NCBI GenBank assembly: GCA_951813545.1
Contig: OX638352.1
Location: 4,800,835-4,864,834 of the forward strand
Origin: an uncultured Poribacteria bacterium
Lineage (GTDB): Bacteria > Poribacteria > WGA-4E > WGA-3G
Reading direction: 5' to 3'
DNA: 64,000 nucleotides
The notes below the pieces were generated by a model, which saw nothing but the letters and a program-made list of their open reading frames with translations, was not told the DNA's origin and searched no databases. The position numbers and the translations under genes were made by a program. The stretch's first letter is position 1; each line of letters opens with the position of its first letter. This document shows positions 17,560-26,418 of the stretch, piece after piece.

Positions 17560-20541
17560 TCAGGATAGACAGGTATTAATTATCTCTTCAAGCGTTTGCG
17601 TTTCCATCTCTAATTTGAGTCTCTCAACTTTTTCACCACCGAGTTCCATCTCTAATGCCTCAATAGTGTTATTCACTGGATCTACATAAAATGGTGTTGT
17701 CACGCCTATTTCTGCGTAGATTGAGGCGACCGTAAGAAAGAGGCACAAACTCTGTTCAAATTCGCTTTCCGCGTGCGCTAACTGTCCGAATTGATAAAGT
17801 GAGTCTGCGATCTCACGTGGGCTTCCGTTTTCTTTGCGGTACTCCAGACTTTCTATATAGCAGTTCCTCGCTTCCTCGTGTTTACCCTGACGAAGTGCTA
17901 CCTTGCCAAGGCTATCCAGTAGATAAGGAAGTCCGGCACTGGAAGTAGAGAGTTTACGAGTGAGACGTAGACTTTCTGTATAGTAGTGTCTCGCTTCCTC
18001 TCGTAGGCCTTGTTGGTTTACGGTTTTCCCAAGATTATTAAGGGCGTAGGCAATACCCTGTTTGTCTCCAAGTTCACGAGCGAGGCGTAAGCTTTCGGTA
18101 TAACGCAGTTTCGCCTCTTCAAAATGGCGACGATGATATGCTGTAAGTCCCAGATTGTTTAGTGTGAAAGCGATATGCCATTTGTCGCCTAATACCTTCG
18201 CGATCTCTAAGGCTTCGGTAAAGTGTGTATCCGCCTCTTCAAGTTCTTCTTGATACCTTGCAATAATACCGAGGCGGTTTAATGCCTTGACGACACCGAG
18301 TTGCGGCCCTATCGTTCTGAAAACTTGTAGGGCGTTTTCGCATAATTGCCGAGCAGTTTCACACTCCTGTCGTTCATTATAGAATTTTGCAAGAGCCACC
18401 CGAAGGTCTGCTATTGTCAGCTGGAACGACATTTCGTCCGTTTGAGGCGTGTTTTCTAACCCTTGATGTTCGCCGAGTTGCTGGCACAATTCGGTCTCTG
18501 CTTGTTTTAGCCATCCCAACCCTTCATTCCAGAACCCATGTATATAGAAAAACTCCGAGAGAGCGACAGCAAGCTGTCCGAACAGGAGCCATTCATTATT
18601 CTCCTGCGCAAATTCAAAAACAGCACGAAAGTTATCGAGTTCAATTGCCATCTCTGAGAGTGTGTTGCCCTGTTCAGGACCTTCTAACTTTCTATCCTGC
18701 TCTTGTGCTAACGTGAGGTAATAGTGTGCATGCGCCTCTCTGAATCCAGTGGGGTGTTGCTTCTCCCGAAGATACAGTTGTAACGGAACAGGGAGTCGGT
18801 AGCGGGTTCGCGTCAGATATTCTTCAGTGATAAGTAACGATTTATCGTGTAAATTAAAGATGAGGTCGATTGTTTCGGTATAAGGCAAATCCTGTTCGGC
18901 ATCAACATAAGCTGAATTACAGATAGTTTCAGCGGCTTCCAAGAAGAAGCCACCTGAAAAAAGCGAGAGTTGACAAAGCAGGAGTTGTTCCTCTGGCTCT
19001 AAAAGATCGTAGGACCAGTCAATCACCGCATTAAGGGTCTGATGTCTCGCTGGCACGTCTCGATTCTTTGTCGAAAGAAGTGTAGATGACTTACTTGATG
19101 GTGAACTGTCAAGTAGGACTTTTAAGCGAGCGAGAATGTTTTGTGGTGTCATAGCTCGGACGCGCGCTGCGGTAAGTTCAATTGCGAGGGAAAGCCCGTC
19201 AACTATACGGCAAATCGCGCCAATTGCTTCGGCATTGTCGGTCGTTAATTGAAAGTCGGGTGCGACTGCTTCTGCTCGCGCTAAAAAGAGTTTGACACTT
19301 TCAAATTCGCGAAGCGTTTCGGAGTCCACATCTTCAGATGGAGTAGATAGTGGGGGTACCACAAACCGCTGCTCACCTGTGATCTTTAAGAGTTCCCGCG
19401 ATGTGGTTAGACAACGTAACGTTGGACATCTGAGCAACAGCGTATTAACATCTTCGGACGCTTCCATTAAGTGCTCAAAATTGTCCAGCACCAATAGAAG
19501 TGTTTTTCCTAAAAGATATGAAACGACCTGTTCCATGACATCTTGTGCCGATTCCAGTGGAAGATCGAGAACCTTTGCGATTTCCGTAATGACATGGGCA
19601 GGTTGTCTCAAATCAGCTAACGCAATGAACCATACACCATCAGGATAAGTGTCCAAAAGTTCTGTCGCAACCTGTAGACCGAGACGCGTTTTACCGATCC
19701 CTCCAGGTCCAGTCAGTGTTACCAGCCGTGCCTGTGCGTCGGTGAAATACTCCACAATACGGCGGACTTCGACTTCTCTACCGATAAAATTGTTTATAGG
19801 TGCTGGTAGGTTATTAGGCAAATTGTTGAGGGTTTTTAGAGGTGGGAACTCGGTTTGTAGTTCAAGAATAGGGGCGGAGTCTGCAGGTGTCTGATCCCGT
19901 AGTGTGTCTCCATGTGCCACCTTGCTGAAGACTTCTTGCCACCGTTCTTCACCAGTGATTTTTAAAATAGAAGCCCGCGGTGCAAGCAATTGGAAAATCG
20001 CTTCAGGATGTTGAATGTTTTTCAGCCGATGTTCGCCGAGTGCGGCAAAACTCCTCGGTGGAAATTGCGTTTTAACGAGGGCATGTGTCACAGAGGAGAG
20101 CAGGGTCTGTCCACCGTGTCCGGCATCTGTAATTCGTTTGGCAAGATTGGCAGGCATCCCGTGATATTCGTCATCCAACAGCATCATATCACCGGTGTGA
20201 ATACCGATACGGACGCGTAACGTCTCAATGTTTTCATGCCACTGATATGCGTTGAGGACTAACTGTATCTCAAGCGCACACATAACAGCGGCACTTGCCG
20301 TAGGAAAAACAAAGAAAAAAGCATCGCCTTCATTTTGGATATCTGTGCCACCCCACGCCGAATTTGCAGCCCGCAAAATAGCGTTGTGGGTACTGATAAC
20401 CTCTGCCATGACCTCATTTCCGTGTGCCTCCCAAAGGAGTGTTGAACCTTCGATATCGGTAAACATTAGGGTGAGGGTACCGACAGATAAGTGTGGCTGT
20501 GGATTGTGTGTTGACAAAGAGTTATCCTTCTTCAATTCCAT
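17560..20541 (-). CDS. Class III nucleotide cyclase domain + NB-ARC-type ATPase + TPR protein
   Basis: A 993-residue signalling protein. Residues about 15-185 are a class III adenylate/guanylate cyclase domain (LMFTDIEGSTLLW with the first metal Asp; NEGDAFFFVF with the second). Residues about 230-560 form an NB-ARC/AfsR-like P-loop ATPase: FIGREVEVRRIVEYF, Walker A TGPGGIGKTRLG, and Walker B-like LLLVLDNFEHL. Beyond about 640 are TPR repeats (FTEALEIAKVLGDKWHIAFT, YTESLRLARELGDKQG). Such proteins are thought to couple ligand or partner sensing by the TPRs to ATP-dependent switching. Start ATG 20541 avoids the 49-base overlap with the upstream gene that ATG 20619 would cause; neither has a strong ribosome site. 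Confidence 0.88.
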   Translation of the reverse strand: MELKKDNSLSTHNPQPHLSVGTLTLMFTDIEGSTLLWEAHGNEVMAEVISTHNAILRAANSAWGGTDIQNEGDAFFFVFPTASAAVMCALEIQLVLNAYQWHENIETLRVRIGIHTGDMMLLDDEYHGMPANLAKRITDAGHGGQTLLSSVTHALVKTQFPPRSFAALGEHRLKNIQHPEAIFQLLAPRASILKITGEERWQEVFSKVAHGDTLRDQTPADSAPILELQTEFPPLKTLNNLPNNLPAPINNFIGREVEVRRIVEYFTDAQARLVTLTGPGGIGKTRLGLQVATELLDTYPDGVWFIALADLRQPAHVITEIAKVLDLPLESAQDVMEQVVSYLLGKTLLLVLDNFEHLMEASEDVNTLLLRCPTLRCLTTSRELLKITGEQRFVVPPLSTPSEDVDSETLREFESVKLFLARAEAVAPDFQLTTDNAEAIGAICRIVDGLSLAIELTAARVRAMTPQNILARLKVLLDSSPSSKSSTLLSTKNRDVPARHQTLNAVIDWSYDLLEPEEQLLLCQLSLFSGGFFLEAAETICNSAYVDAEQDLPYTETIDLIFNLHDKSLLITEEYLTRTRYRLPVPLQLYLREKQHPTGFREAHAHYYLTLAQEQDRKLEGPEQGNTLSEMAIELDNFRAVFEFAQENNEWLLFGQLAVALSEFFYIHGFWNEGLGWLKQAETELCQQLGEHQGLENTPQTDEMSFQLTIADLRVALAKFYNERQECETARQLCENALQVFRTIGPQLGVVKALNRLGIIARYQEELEEADTHFTEALEIAKVLGDKWHIAFTLNNLGLTAYHRRHFEEAKLRYTESLRLARELGDKQGIAYALNNLGKTVNQQGLREEARHYYTESLRLTRKLSTSSAGLPYLLDSLGKVALRQGKHEEARNCYIESLEYRKENGSPREIADSLYQFGQLAHAESEFEQSLCLFLTVASIYAEIGVTTPFYVDPVNNTIEALEMELGGEKVERLKLEMETQTLEEIINTCLS

Positions 20542-20570
20542 TAGGCGAGATTCCCAAACGCTCTGAAATA

Positions 20571-21767
20571 TTAGCGCATCGCAAGATTTACGAGCAACGC
20601 CATTCCGTAAACCATGCAAGTTTCATCAATATCAAACTGTGGATGGTGGCACATATTCACGATACCTTTCTCTTCATTTCCGGCACCTACCATAACGAAA
20701 CACGCGGGGATTTTCTGCGAATAGTATCCAAAATCCTCACCGCCCAGTATCGGAGGCACCGGAAATATGAGATTATCTTCTCCAACCAACCCTCGCGCTG
20801 TGTCCACAGCTGTGGTGACGCAAGGTTCATGGTTGTAAGTTACTGGATATCCTTCTTGGTAGTCAAAAGTATAAGTTGCATTATGGGCATTTGCGAATCC
20901 TGCGAGAAGGCTCTCTAACTGCTCCTGAACTCGCGTCTGCACCGTTTTTTGGAGTGTCCGCACCGTTCCACCTATCAGGACTCGCGGAGGAATGACGTTG
21001 AATGCTGCCCCGGCAAGCCCGTTTTGTAAATTAGCATCTCCTCCGTGCAATTGCGTGATACTGACTACTGCCGAATCCAATGGATTAACATTTCTCGCAA
21101 TAATGGACTGTGCTGCTGTAACAAACTGCGCACCAATAACAATCGGATCAACGGTAAGATGCGGAAACGCGGCGTGCCCGCCCGTCCCTGTCAGTGTAAT
21201 CTGAAAGGTATCAGACTGCGCGAGCATTGGACCGGGACACGTGGCGTATTCTCCAACAGTGTAGAGTGGAAAGACATGTATCCCATAAATTTCATCAACA
21301 TCCTCTAACGCACCATCCGCTATCATGGCGGGTGCCCCTCCGGGTAATGCCTCCTCGCTCGGTTGGAAAACAAATCTGATATGTGTTTTGAGATTGCTTT
21401 GGAGTTCAGAAAGGATTCGGGCTGTCCCGATGAGCATCGCCGTGTGTGCATCGTGTCCACATAGATGCGCTTTGCCATCGATCTTAGATTTATACGGAAC
21501 ATCGGTAAGTTCTTGAATCGGGAGTGCGTCCATATCTGCTCGCAACGCGATACGTTTTGAGGCTCCCGGTACCTCTAAATCTCCGATAACACCTGTCCTA
21601 CCGATGCCGGTTTTGACTGAGATGCCGAGTTCTTGAAGTGCCTCAGCGGCAATCCCTGCGGTGCGGTGGACATCAAATCCCAATTCAGGGTACTGATGAA
21701 TATCACGCCGGATAGTAACGATGTCGTTAAAATGACGGTGGCACTGTTCAAAAATCAGATCTTTCAT
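20571..21767 (-). CDS. M20 family amidohydrolase (hippuricase/IAA-amino acid hydrolase-like)
   Basis: 398-residue cytoplasmic metallohydrolase, usual length for the M20D group that cleaves N-acyl or N-acetyl amino acids. Metal-binding and family motifs are clear: RRDIHQYPELGF, ALRADMDALPI, HLCGHDAHTAML, FQPSEEALPGGA, and the late GGEDFGYYSQKIP. Substrate cannot be deduced; relatives act on hippurate, N-acetyl-diaminopimelate or auxin conjugates. No strong ribosome site precedes ATG 21767. The cyclase gene starts 29 bases after its stop, so they may be cotranscribed. Confidence 0.92.
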   Translation of the reverse strand: MKDLIFEQCHRHFNDIVTIRRDIHQYPELGFDVHRTAGIAAEALQELGISVKTGIGRTGVIGDLEVPGASKRIALRADMDALPIQELTDVPYKSKIDGKAHLCGHDAHTAMLIGTARILSELQSNLKTHIRFVFQPSEEALPGGAPAMIADGALEDVDEIYGIHVFPLYTVGEYATCPGPMLAQSDTFQITLTGTGGHAAFPHLTVDPIVIGAQFVTAAQSIIARNVNPLDSAVVSITQLHGGDANLQNGLAGAAFNVIPPRVLIGGTVRTLQKTVQTRVQEQLESLLAGFANAHNATYTFDYQEGYPVTYNHEPCVTTAVDTARGLVGEDNLIFPVPPILGGEDFGYYSQKIPACFVMVGAGNEEKGIVNMCHHPQFDIDETCMVYGMALLVNLAMR

Positions 21768-21796
21768 TGTGAGTTACTTTTCCCAATACGGGTGTG

Positions 21797-21879
21797 AGGT
21801 CGCTCCTACAGAAGAATAGCCGTCAGGTGTCAGCCATCAGCAGTCAGTAAAAGTCGCGATCTGGAGGTCGCTCCTACAG
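21797..21879. repeat. Pair of AGGTCGCTCCTACAG direct repeats (R3)
   Basis: The same 15 bases occur at 21797-21811 and 21865-21879. Between them lies a low-complexity GTCAG-rich stretch (GTCAGGTGTCAGCCATCAGC type). The motif is the reverse of the GTAGGAGCGA unit near 11300, and GCTCCTAC also appears near 38867-38874. Confidence 0.65.
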
Positions 21880-21895
21880 TGATTTAGAACGAAGG

Positions 21896-23458
21896 TTAGA
21901 ACGTTAGTGTCCGCCGCAAAATGCTCTGATGCCCTTGTTCGTTTTCAAGCCGATAGATGATCGTATAAATCCCCGGCATCTCCTCGAAAATCCTTCTATC
22001 CAGTCCTGGTCTCAATTCTACCTCTGTTGAACCATCTGCTGGAATAGTTTTCTTTTCTGTGAAGGGACCGTAACACCTTTCTCCTAAAGGATTAAGGACT
22101 TTCCAAGTCAAGGTCAGTTCCTTCGGACGCGGTGGATTATTGATATAGACGGTAATTTTATCGTCCATCTGTCCTTCTTCAAGGTTGAGTGTGCCTAATT
22201 TGGAGAACAACTTTACGGTTAAGGTTAGTGGTGGTACATACTCCAAATATCCTCTGCCCGGAATGGCGCGCCATGTGCCGCCTGTTGCGAGTGCAATTTG
22301 TCGGATGGGTAGGTAGTCGATCCCTATAACATCAACGCGGACTTGTGCGTTTTGTAGGGTTTCAATAACCTGATCCAAACTATAAGCCGACCTTCCATCG
22401 TAATCAGCATCATGAAATGCACCGTCGCTGGCGAGGACAATGAAGCGTTGCGCCCCTTTTCGGAATTTAGCCTCTGTTACCGCTGTCATGAGTCCATCCA
22501 AGCCTGCCTCAGCGATATCTCCACCGCCATCAACACCTATGTCAAAAAGCCAGTTTTTGAAGGTTCCGAGATCGTCAGTGTGTCCATGTTTTCGGACGCT
22601 ATCTGTGAAAGTCACCAACCCGAAGGTAGTGTCGCGTCCTTCCCGATCAAACGCTTCAAAAAGAAAATCAACATAGGCGCGGATCCCGCGGATGTTGTCT
22701 GTCATACTTGCTGTTTCATCGAGAACGAAGATAACATCAATTTTTTGCGTCTCGGTTGCCGATGCGAGTGTCCGGGCAAGGTCCTTCATCATATAGACGA
22801 AAACGCCTCCCACACTACCTCCGCCAGAAGAGCCACCACCACCCCAAGAATTCCCGACACCGGTCGCGCGGAGCGCGTCCCCACGTTCACTACCATAGTG
22901 AATCTTCGGTGCACTCACTGTTGGCGATGAACCGTTTAAAGTTGTTAAAGTGCCATCAGATTCCAGAACGACTGGGCTTGTTTCTCCTTGTGGGGATACA
23001 TATTCTCCTTCCGGTGTGGAAGGCAAGTCAACCGTCGGCTGATTAAGCGAATTCACTTTCACAAGACCTTCAGTCGCGTAATTAGCGGGCTTTCCTACTA
23101 CAGGAGATAGCCCATCCCCGATGTGTCGTGCGTTAGCGAGAGTTCCTTGTTTGCGTGTTTCGGGCTTTGGAGCATCCGCTACATCTTGCGTCTCCATTTG
23201 CCACAAACCCGCTTTCGGTTTCGGTTTCGGTTTCGGTTCCTCTTTTGGTGCAACACTTGGGGTAGGAGGCTCGACAAAAGTCACTGGCTTAATCGGTAAC
23301 GGTGGTCGCTCTACATGCGTTATCGAAACCTCTATGTCATCATGGAACGGCAACAGTGGAGCCTGCTTGGGAACTGCCCACCACATTGCCAACAAAAGTA
23401 TGACATGAATAAGGAGTGAGTATATGAGATATGGAGATGTTCTCTTACGTCTCAACAT
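21896..23458 (-). CDS. TonB-like anchored protein with von Willebrand factor A domain
   Basis: 520 residues. The N-terminus has one membrane segment (LIYSLLIHVILLLAMWWAV) followed by a Pro/Lys-rich stretch (EEPKPKPKPKAG), the layout of TonB/energiser-linked proteins that span the periplasm. A Gly/Ser-rich linker precedes a VWA domain at about 230-400 whose MIDAS motif reads VLDETASM (DxTxS) with FGLVTFTDS downstream. The C-terminus is beta-rich. AAGGA precedes ATG 23458. It follows the TGS GTPase gene by 27 bases, so the two are probably one operon. A role in envelope stress or protein complex assembly is inference. Confidence 0.8.
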   Translation of the reverse strand: MLRRKRTSPYLIYSLLIHVILLLAMWWAVPKQAPLLPFHDDIEVSITHVERPPLPIKPVTFVEPPTPSVAPKEEPKPKPKPKAGLWQMETQDVADAPKPETRKQGTLANARHIGDGLSPVVGKPANYATEGLVKVNSLNQPTVDLPSTPEGEYVSPQGETSPVVLESDGTLTTLNGSSPTVSAPKIHYGSERGDALRATGVGNSWGGGGSSGGGSVGGVFVYMMKDLARTLASATETQKIDVIFVLDETASMTDNIRGIRAYVDFLFEAFDREGRDTTFGLVTFTDSVRKHGHTDDLGTFKNWLFDIGVDGGGDIAEAGLDGLMTAVTEAKFRKGAQRFIVLASDGAFHDADYDGRSAYSLDQVIETLQNAQVRVDVIGIDYLPIRQIALATGGTWRAIPGRGYLEYVPPLTLTVKLFSKLGTLNLEEGQMDDKITVYINNPPRPKELTLTWKVLNPLGERCYGPFTEKKTIPADGSTEVELRPGLDRRIFEEMPGIYTIIYRLENEQGHQSILRRTLTF

Positions 23459-23485
23459 CTATATTATCCTTTTTGTTTAGAGGAA

Positions 23486-24439
23486 CTACAGGTGAAACTC
23501 AACTACATCGCCATCGTAAACGACATCATTGCGACTGACAGACTGTCCGTCGTGCCATTGGGGACCCCATATCCGTGCGAACTTGAACTCAGCAAAGTCT
23601 TTGTGTAAACCGACAGCGGCATCAAGGACAGTCGAATCGGTCGGAAGAACAATCGGGTCGTCACGTTCTACTGCTTTACCGGGTGCCTTGGGATAAACAC
23701 GCAAAATGTCCAATGCCTTATAGATTTCTTGCGATAAGGTATCTTTGCCTACACCGGTTTCGGCAGAAATTGGGTGGATCTGAAACGCTTCATCATAGAA
23801 TTCTTTGAGAATTTCCAGTCTCTCCTCTGCGCCTGCTGCATCCAGTTGATTCGCAATAATGAAGGGTTTAGTCTCCAACGTGTCACGGTCTGCTTCATCA
23901 AGAAACGCTACCACCATATCAAGATCGTCCAATAGATTATCGCTCGCGAGGCTTACGATCGGCAAGACAAGGTCGGCGTTACGGGTGAGCGTCAATACTG
24001 TTGAGGAAATAAAGTCTGACATGATAGAGGGTGTATCAATAAGTTGGAATTGGATGTTTTCGTATTGTAGCATTCCGACTGTCGGTAGCGTCGTTGTATA
24101 CGGTGTTGGTGAAACTTCTGGTTTGGCGTTCGTGAAGTTTGCGAGTATTTGTGACTTGCCAGCGTTCGGTGGTCCAAGGAGAACTATCTGTCCAGCACCC
24201 TGCTTTGGGATATGCTCACTGTGGCTTCTCTTACCAGATCCCTTTCCGCCTTTCTCTGAAGGACCTTTTTTGTGTCTCGCAATACGGCGACGAATATCAG
24301 AAACCACTTTTTCTGAACCTTTGTGTTTCGGGATGATTCGTAACATCTCCTCTAACAGGCTCAGTCGCTCTTCATCGGTTTTAGCGGCTTCGTGTTGGTG
24401 TTTGAGTTTGTAGTAAGTCGGGGGCAGATTTGCTGGCAT
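23486..24439 (-). CDS. DRG/Obg-type GTPase with C-terminal TGS domain
   Basis: 317 residues. An N-terminal helical Lys-rich region (RRIARHKKGPSEKGGKGSGK, about 50-70) leads into a G domain: G1 GPPNAGKS, switch I TPYTTTLPTVGML, G3 DTPSI, G4 NQLD and a SAETG G5-like stretch. The C-terminal 75 residues are a TGS domain (VLDAAVGLHKDFAEFKFARIW, ending YDGDVVEFHL). This order matches the DRG family best known from archaea and eukaryotes, where it binds ribosomes; some bacteria carry it. Its pairing with an envelope VWA protein is unusual. The nearest ribosome-site-like GGGAG is 13 bases before ATG 24439. Confidence 0.85.
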   Translation of the reverse strand: MPANLPPTYYKLKHQHEAAKTDEERLSLLEEMLRIIPKHKGSEKVVSDIRRRIARHKKGPSEKGGKGSGKRSHSEHIPKQGAGQIVLLGPPNAGKSQILANFTNAKPEVSPTPYTTTLPTVGMLQYENIQFQLIDTPSIMSDFISSTVLTLTRNADLVLPIVSLASDNLLDDLDMVVAFLDEADRDTLETKPFIIANQLDAAGAEERLEILKEFYDEAFQIHPISAETGVGKDTLSQEIYKALDILRVYPKAPGKAVERDDPIVLPTDSTVLDAAVGLHKDFAEFKFARIWGPQWHDGQSVSRNDVVYDGDVVEFHL

Positions 24440-24509
24440 TTTTCGTCCACTCCCATAAGTGCGTAAACTTCAGTACCCATCAGTCTCGGACTAAAGCGTA
24501 CTATCTCTA

Positions 24510-24538
24510 TTTACAATCACAGTGAAATCTGTTAAAAT
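24510..24538 (+). promoter_or_regulatory. Sigma-70-like promoter for the M28 peptidase
   Basis: TTTACA (24510-24515), 17-base spacer, TAAAAT (24533-24538). Start of transcription near 24545, about 33 bases before the ATG at 24578. Confidence 0.7.
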
Positions 24539-24577
24539 GAAAGGAACTACTAAATAGGATACAAAATTTTTGTTCTT

Positions 24578-26191
24578 ATGTCAAGGCAATTAAGACGGAG
24601 TCTACAAGCCACGATAAAACAACACTCTATTTTTTTTCTCCTCCTCTGTATTGTCTTTCCTGTCATGGCGGAAGAGGGCAATCAGCACCTGCACCGTGGT
24701 GATGAACTGCTCACGCTCGTGCAATCCGAGGCACTCGAAGCACGAGTCATAGCATTGCAGGAAAACATCGCGCCCGGACGTAACTTGCAAGCCTATCGCA
24801 CACGCAGCGCACACCACCGCGAAGCAACCGATAACATTATCCGTTACATTATGAGCGAGTTTAAGCGTTCCCCGCGCTTGAAGGTCAGTGAACAGGTTTT
24901 TGGAGGCATTAGAAATGTAATGGCTGTTCTACCGGCTCGCTCAACTTCGTCCAGCAATCGTATTTTTATCATTTGCGCGCATTATGACACACAAGCTGAG
25001 CGTGAACCGAATTGGAATCCGTTAGCTTCCACCGCACCCGGGGCAAATGATAATGGGACAGGTGTCGCTGCTCTGCTGGAAATTGCCTACCTTCTAAGTC
25101 GCTATGAATATGAACACGAACTGCGATTCGTCGCGTTAGGGGGTGAGGAACTCGGCTTTCTCGGCAGTCGGCACTATGTTCGAGAGGCTTCCGCTATAGA
25201 CAAGAACAACGAGAATGACATCGCACCTGTTTCTGAAAACATCGTCGCGGTTTTTAACTTAGATATGTTCGGTTTCAACTGGAAAAGTGACCTCGTTGAA
25301 ATCGTCACAAATAACGATTCTGCGTGGCTCAGTCGTGCCCTTATAATTGCAAATACATGGTATAACATCGGCTTGAAGATTCGTCGGACCCAAGATGAAT
25401 TCGTTGACATTTCCTCCCACAAACCCTTCTGGGATGCTGGCTACAATGCTGTCACTTTGACTGAAAGTTCTACACCGTGGCGGGATTCTCAAAACTACGA
25501 TGCCAACCCTTTCTACCACACATCCGATGATACCGCCGATAAGGTTAACTTCGGTTTAGTAAGAAAGGTAACACAGCTTGTGCTTGTTACAGTGGATGGT
25601 CTCCTCCCGTCTATGTTCCATCCAACACGGCAGATTCCGCAGGTGACATTGGAACTTCCGACAACGACTAAAGAGAGTGAGTTAGAAATTAAGGGGACGT
25701 TTCATTCGAGTTTTCCGATTGACATCATTATTCATCCGAGCCAAACAGTGGCTACTTTGGATCGCGAAACGCGAACCTACACTGCAACGGTGCCATTACA
25801 CCCGGGGGAGAATACCCTCCGCGTGACAGCACGCTACCCGCTCGGTGCGGTTTCAGTCGCGCAATCCGTTGTTTTGACGGAACCGTTCGCTTGGAGAGAT
25901 GTAATCGTGTTTCCTAACCCAGCACGTTCGGACGGTTTAACCGCATTTCGTGTTTCGGCAAACGAAGATATAACAGATATGCGGGTACGTATCTATGATT
26001 CGGGTGGGAACTTGATAAAGCGGATTGAGGGGGTTGGCGACAGACTGGATCGGCGTATCTGGCGAACGTGGTGGAATCAGCAAACCTCCTACGGATTAGC
26101 GGTATCACCGGGGGTGTATGTCTGCTACATCTCAGTTGTTTCAAAGGGAGAAACATATACTCATCTGGAGAAGTTAGCGATTTTTCGGTAA
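24578..26191 (+). CDS. Exported M28 family zinc peptidase with FlgD-like C-terminal domain
   Basis: 537 residues. The signal peptide ends at PVMA-EEG (about residue 31). The M28 peptidase domain spans about 100-350, with ligands readable in ICAHYDTQ, GANDNGTG, ALGGEELGFLGS (catalytic Glu pair), NLDMFGF and FYHTSDDT. This family includes aminopeptidases and glutaminyl cyclases. After a beta-sandwich linker, residues about 450-537 form a FlgD/T9SS-type Ig-like tail (VFPNPARSDGLTAFRVSAN ... GVYVCYISV). A similar tail ends the M6 protease at 31140. Such tails can act as sorting signals in the Bacteroidetes type IX system; whether that applies here is unknown. Confidence 0.88.
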   Translation: MSRQLRRSLQATIKQHSIFFLLLCIVFPVMAEEGNQHLHRGDELLTLVQSEALEARVIALQENIAPGRNLQAYRTRSAHHREATDNIIRYIMSEFKRSPRLKVSEQVFGGIRNVMAVLPARSTSSSNRIFIICAHYDTQAEREPNWNPLASTAPGANDNGTGVAALLEIAYLLSRYEYEHELRFVALGGEELGFLGSRHYVREASAIDKNNENDIAPVSENIVAVFNLDMFGFNWKSDLVEIVTNNDSAWLSRALIIANTWYNIGLKIRRTQDEFVDISSHKPFWDAGYNAVTLTESSTPWRDSQNYDANPFYHTSDDTADKVNFGLVRKVTQLVLVTVDGLLPSMFHPTRQIPQVTLELPTTTKESELEIKGTFHSSFPIDIIIHPSQTVATLDRETRTYTATVPLHPGENTLRVTARYPLGAVSVAQSVVLTEPFAWRDVIVFPNPARSDGLTAFRVSANEDITDMRVRIYDSGGNLIKRIEGVGDRLDRRIWRTWWNQQTSYGLAVSPGVYVCYISVVSKGETYTHLEKLAIFR

Positions 26192-26202
26192 TAAAAAACG
26201 CT

Positions 26203-26232
26203 TTGACAAATTCCGAGAGACTATGTTAAAAT
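26203..26232 (+). promoter_or_regulatory. Sigma-70-like promoter upstream of htrA-like gene
   Basis: TTGACA (26203-26208), 18-base spacer, TAAAAT (26227-26232). Transcription would start near 26239 and leave a leader of about 180 bases before the protease start at 26419. Confidence 0.7.
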
Positions 26233-26245
26233 AGACTATACAAAA

Positions 26246-26332
26246 ATGGAGTTAAAAGATGCAGAATTCCACTCCTTTCAGATGTTGAGGGCAGCTTTCC
26301 AACAAGCGACAGATATTTCTAAGCATATATAG
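26246..26332 (+). CDS. Possible 28-codon leader ORF or gene remnant
   Basis: ATG 26246, only about 7 bases after the predicted transcription start, opens a 28-codon frame (MELKDAEFHSFQMLRAAFQQ...) ending in TAG. It has no ribosome site, so it would have to be translated almost leaderless. Shifted frames just downstream also read in a protein-like way (ETRHDPELHLTEV). I think a decayed small gene is at least as likely as a working leader peptide. Confidence 0.25.
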   Translation: MELKDAEFHSFQMLRAAFQQATDISKHI

Positions 26333-26418
26333 ATCGTTGTTACAATCTTAATGAACTTTTGAAACAAGGCATGATCCCGAGCTACATTTAACCGAGGTTT
26401 GACCGACGGAGGCAATTG

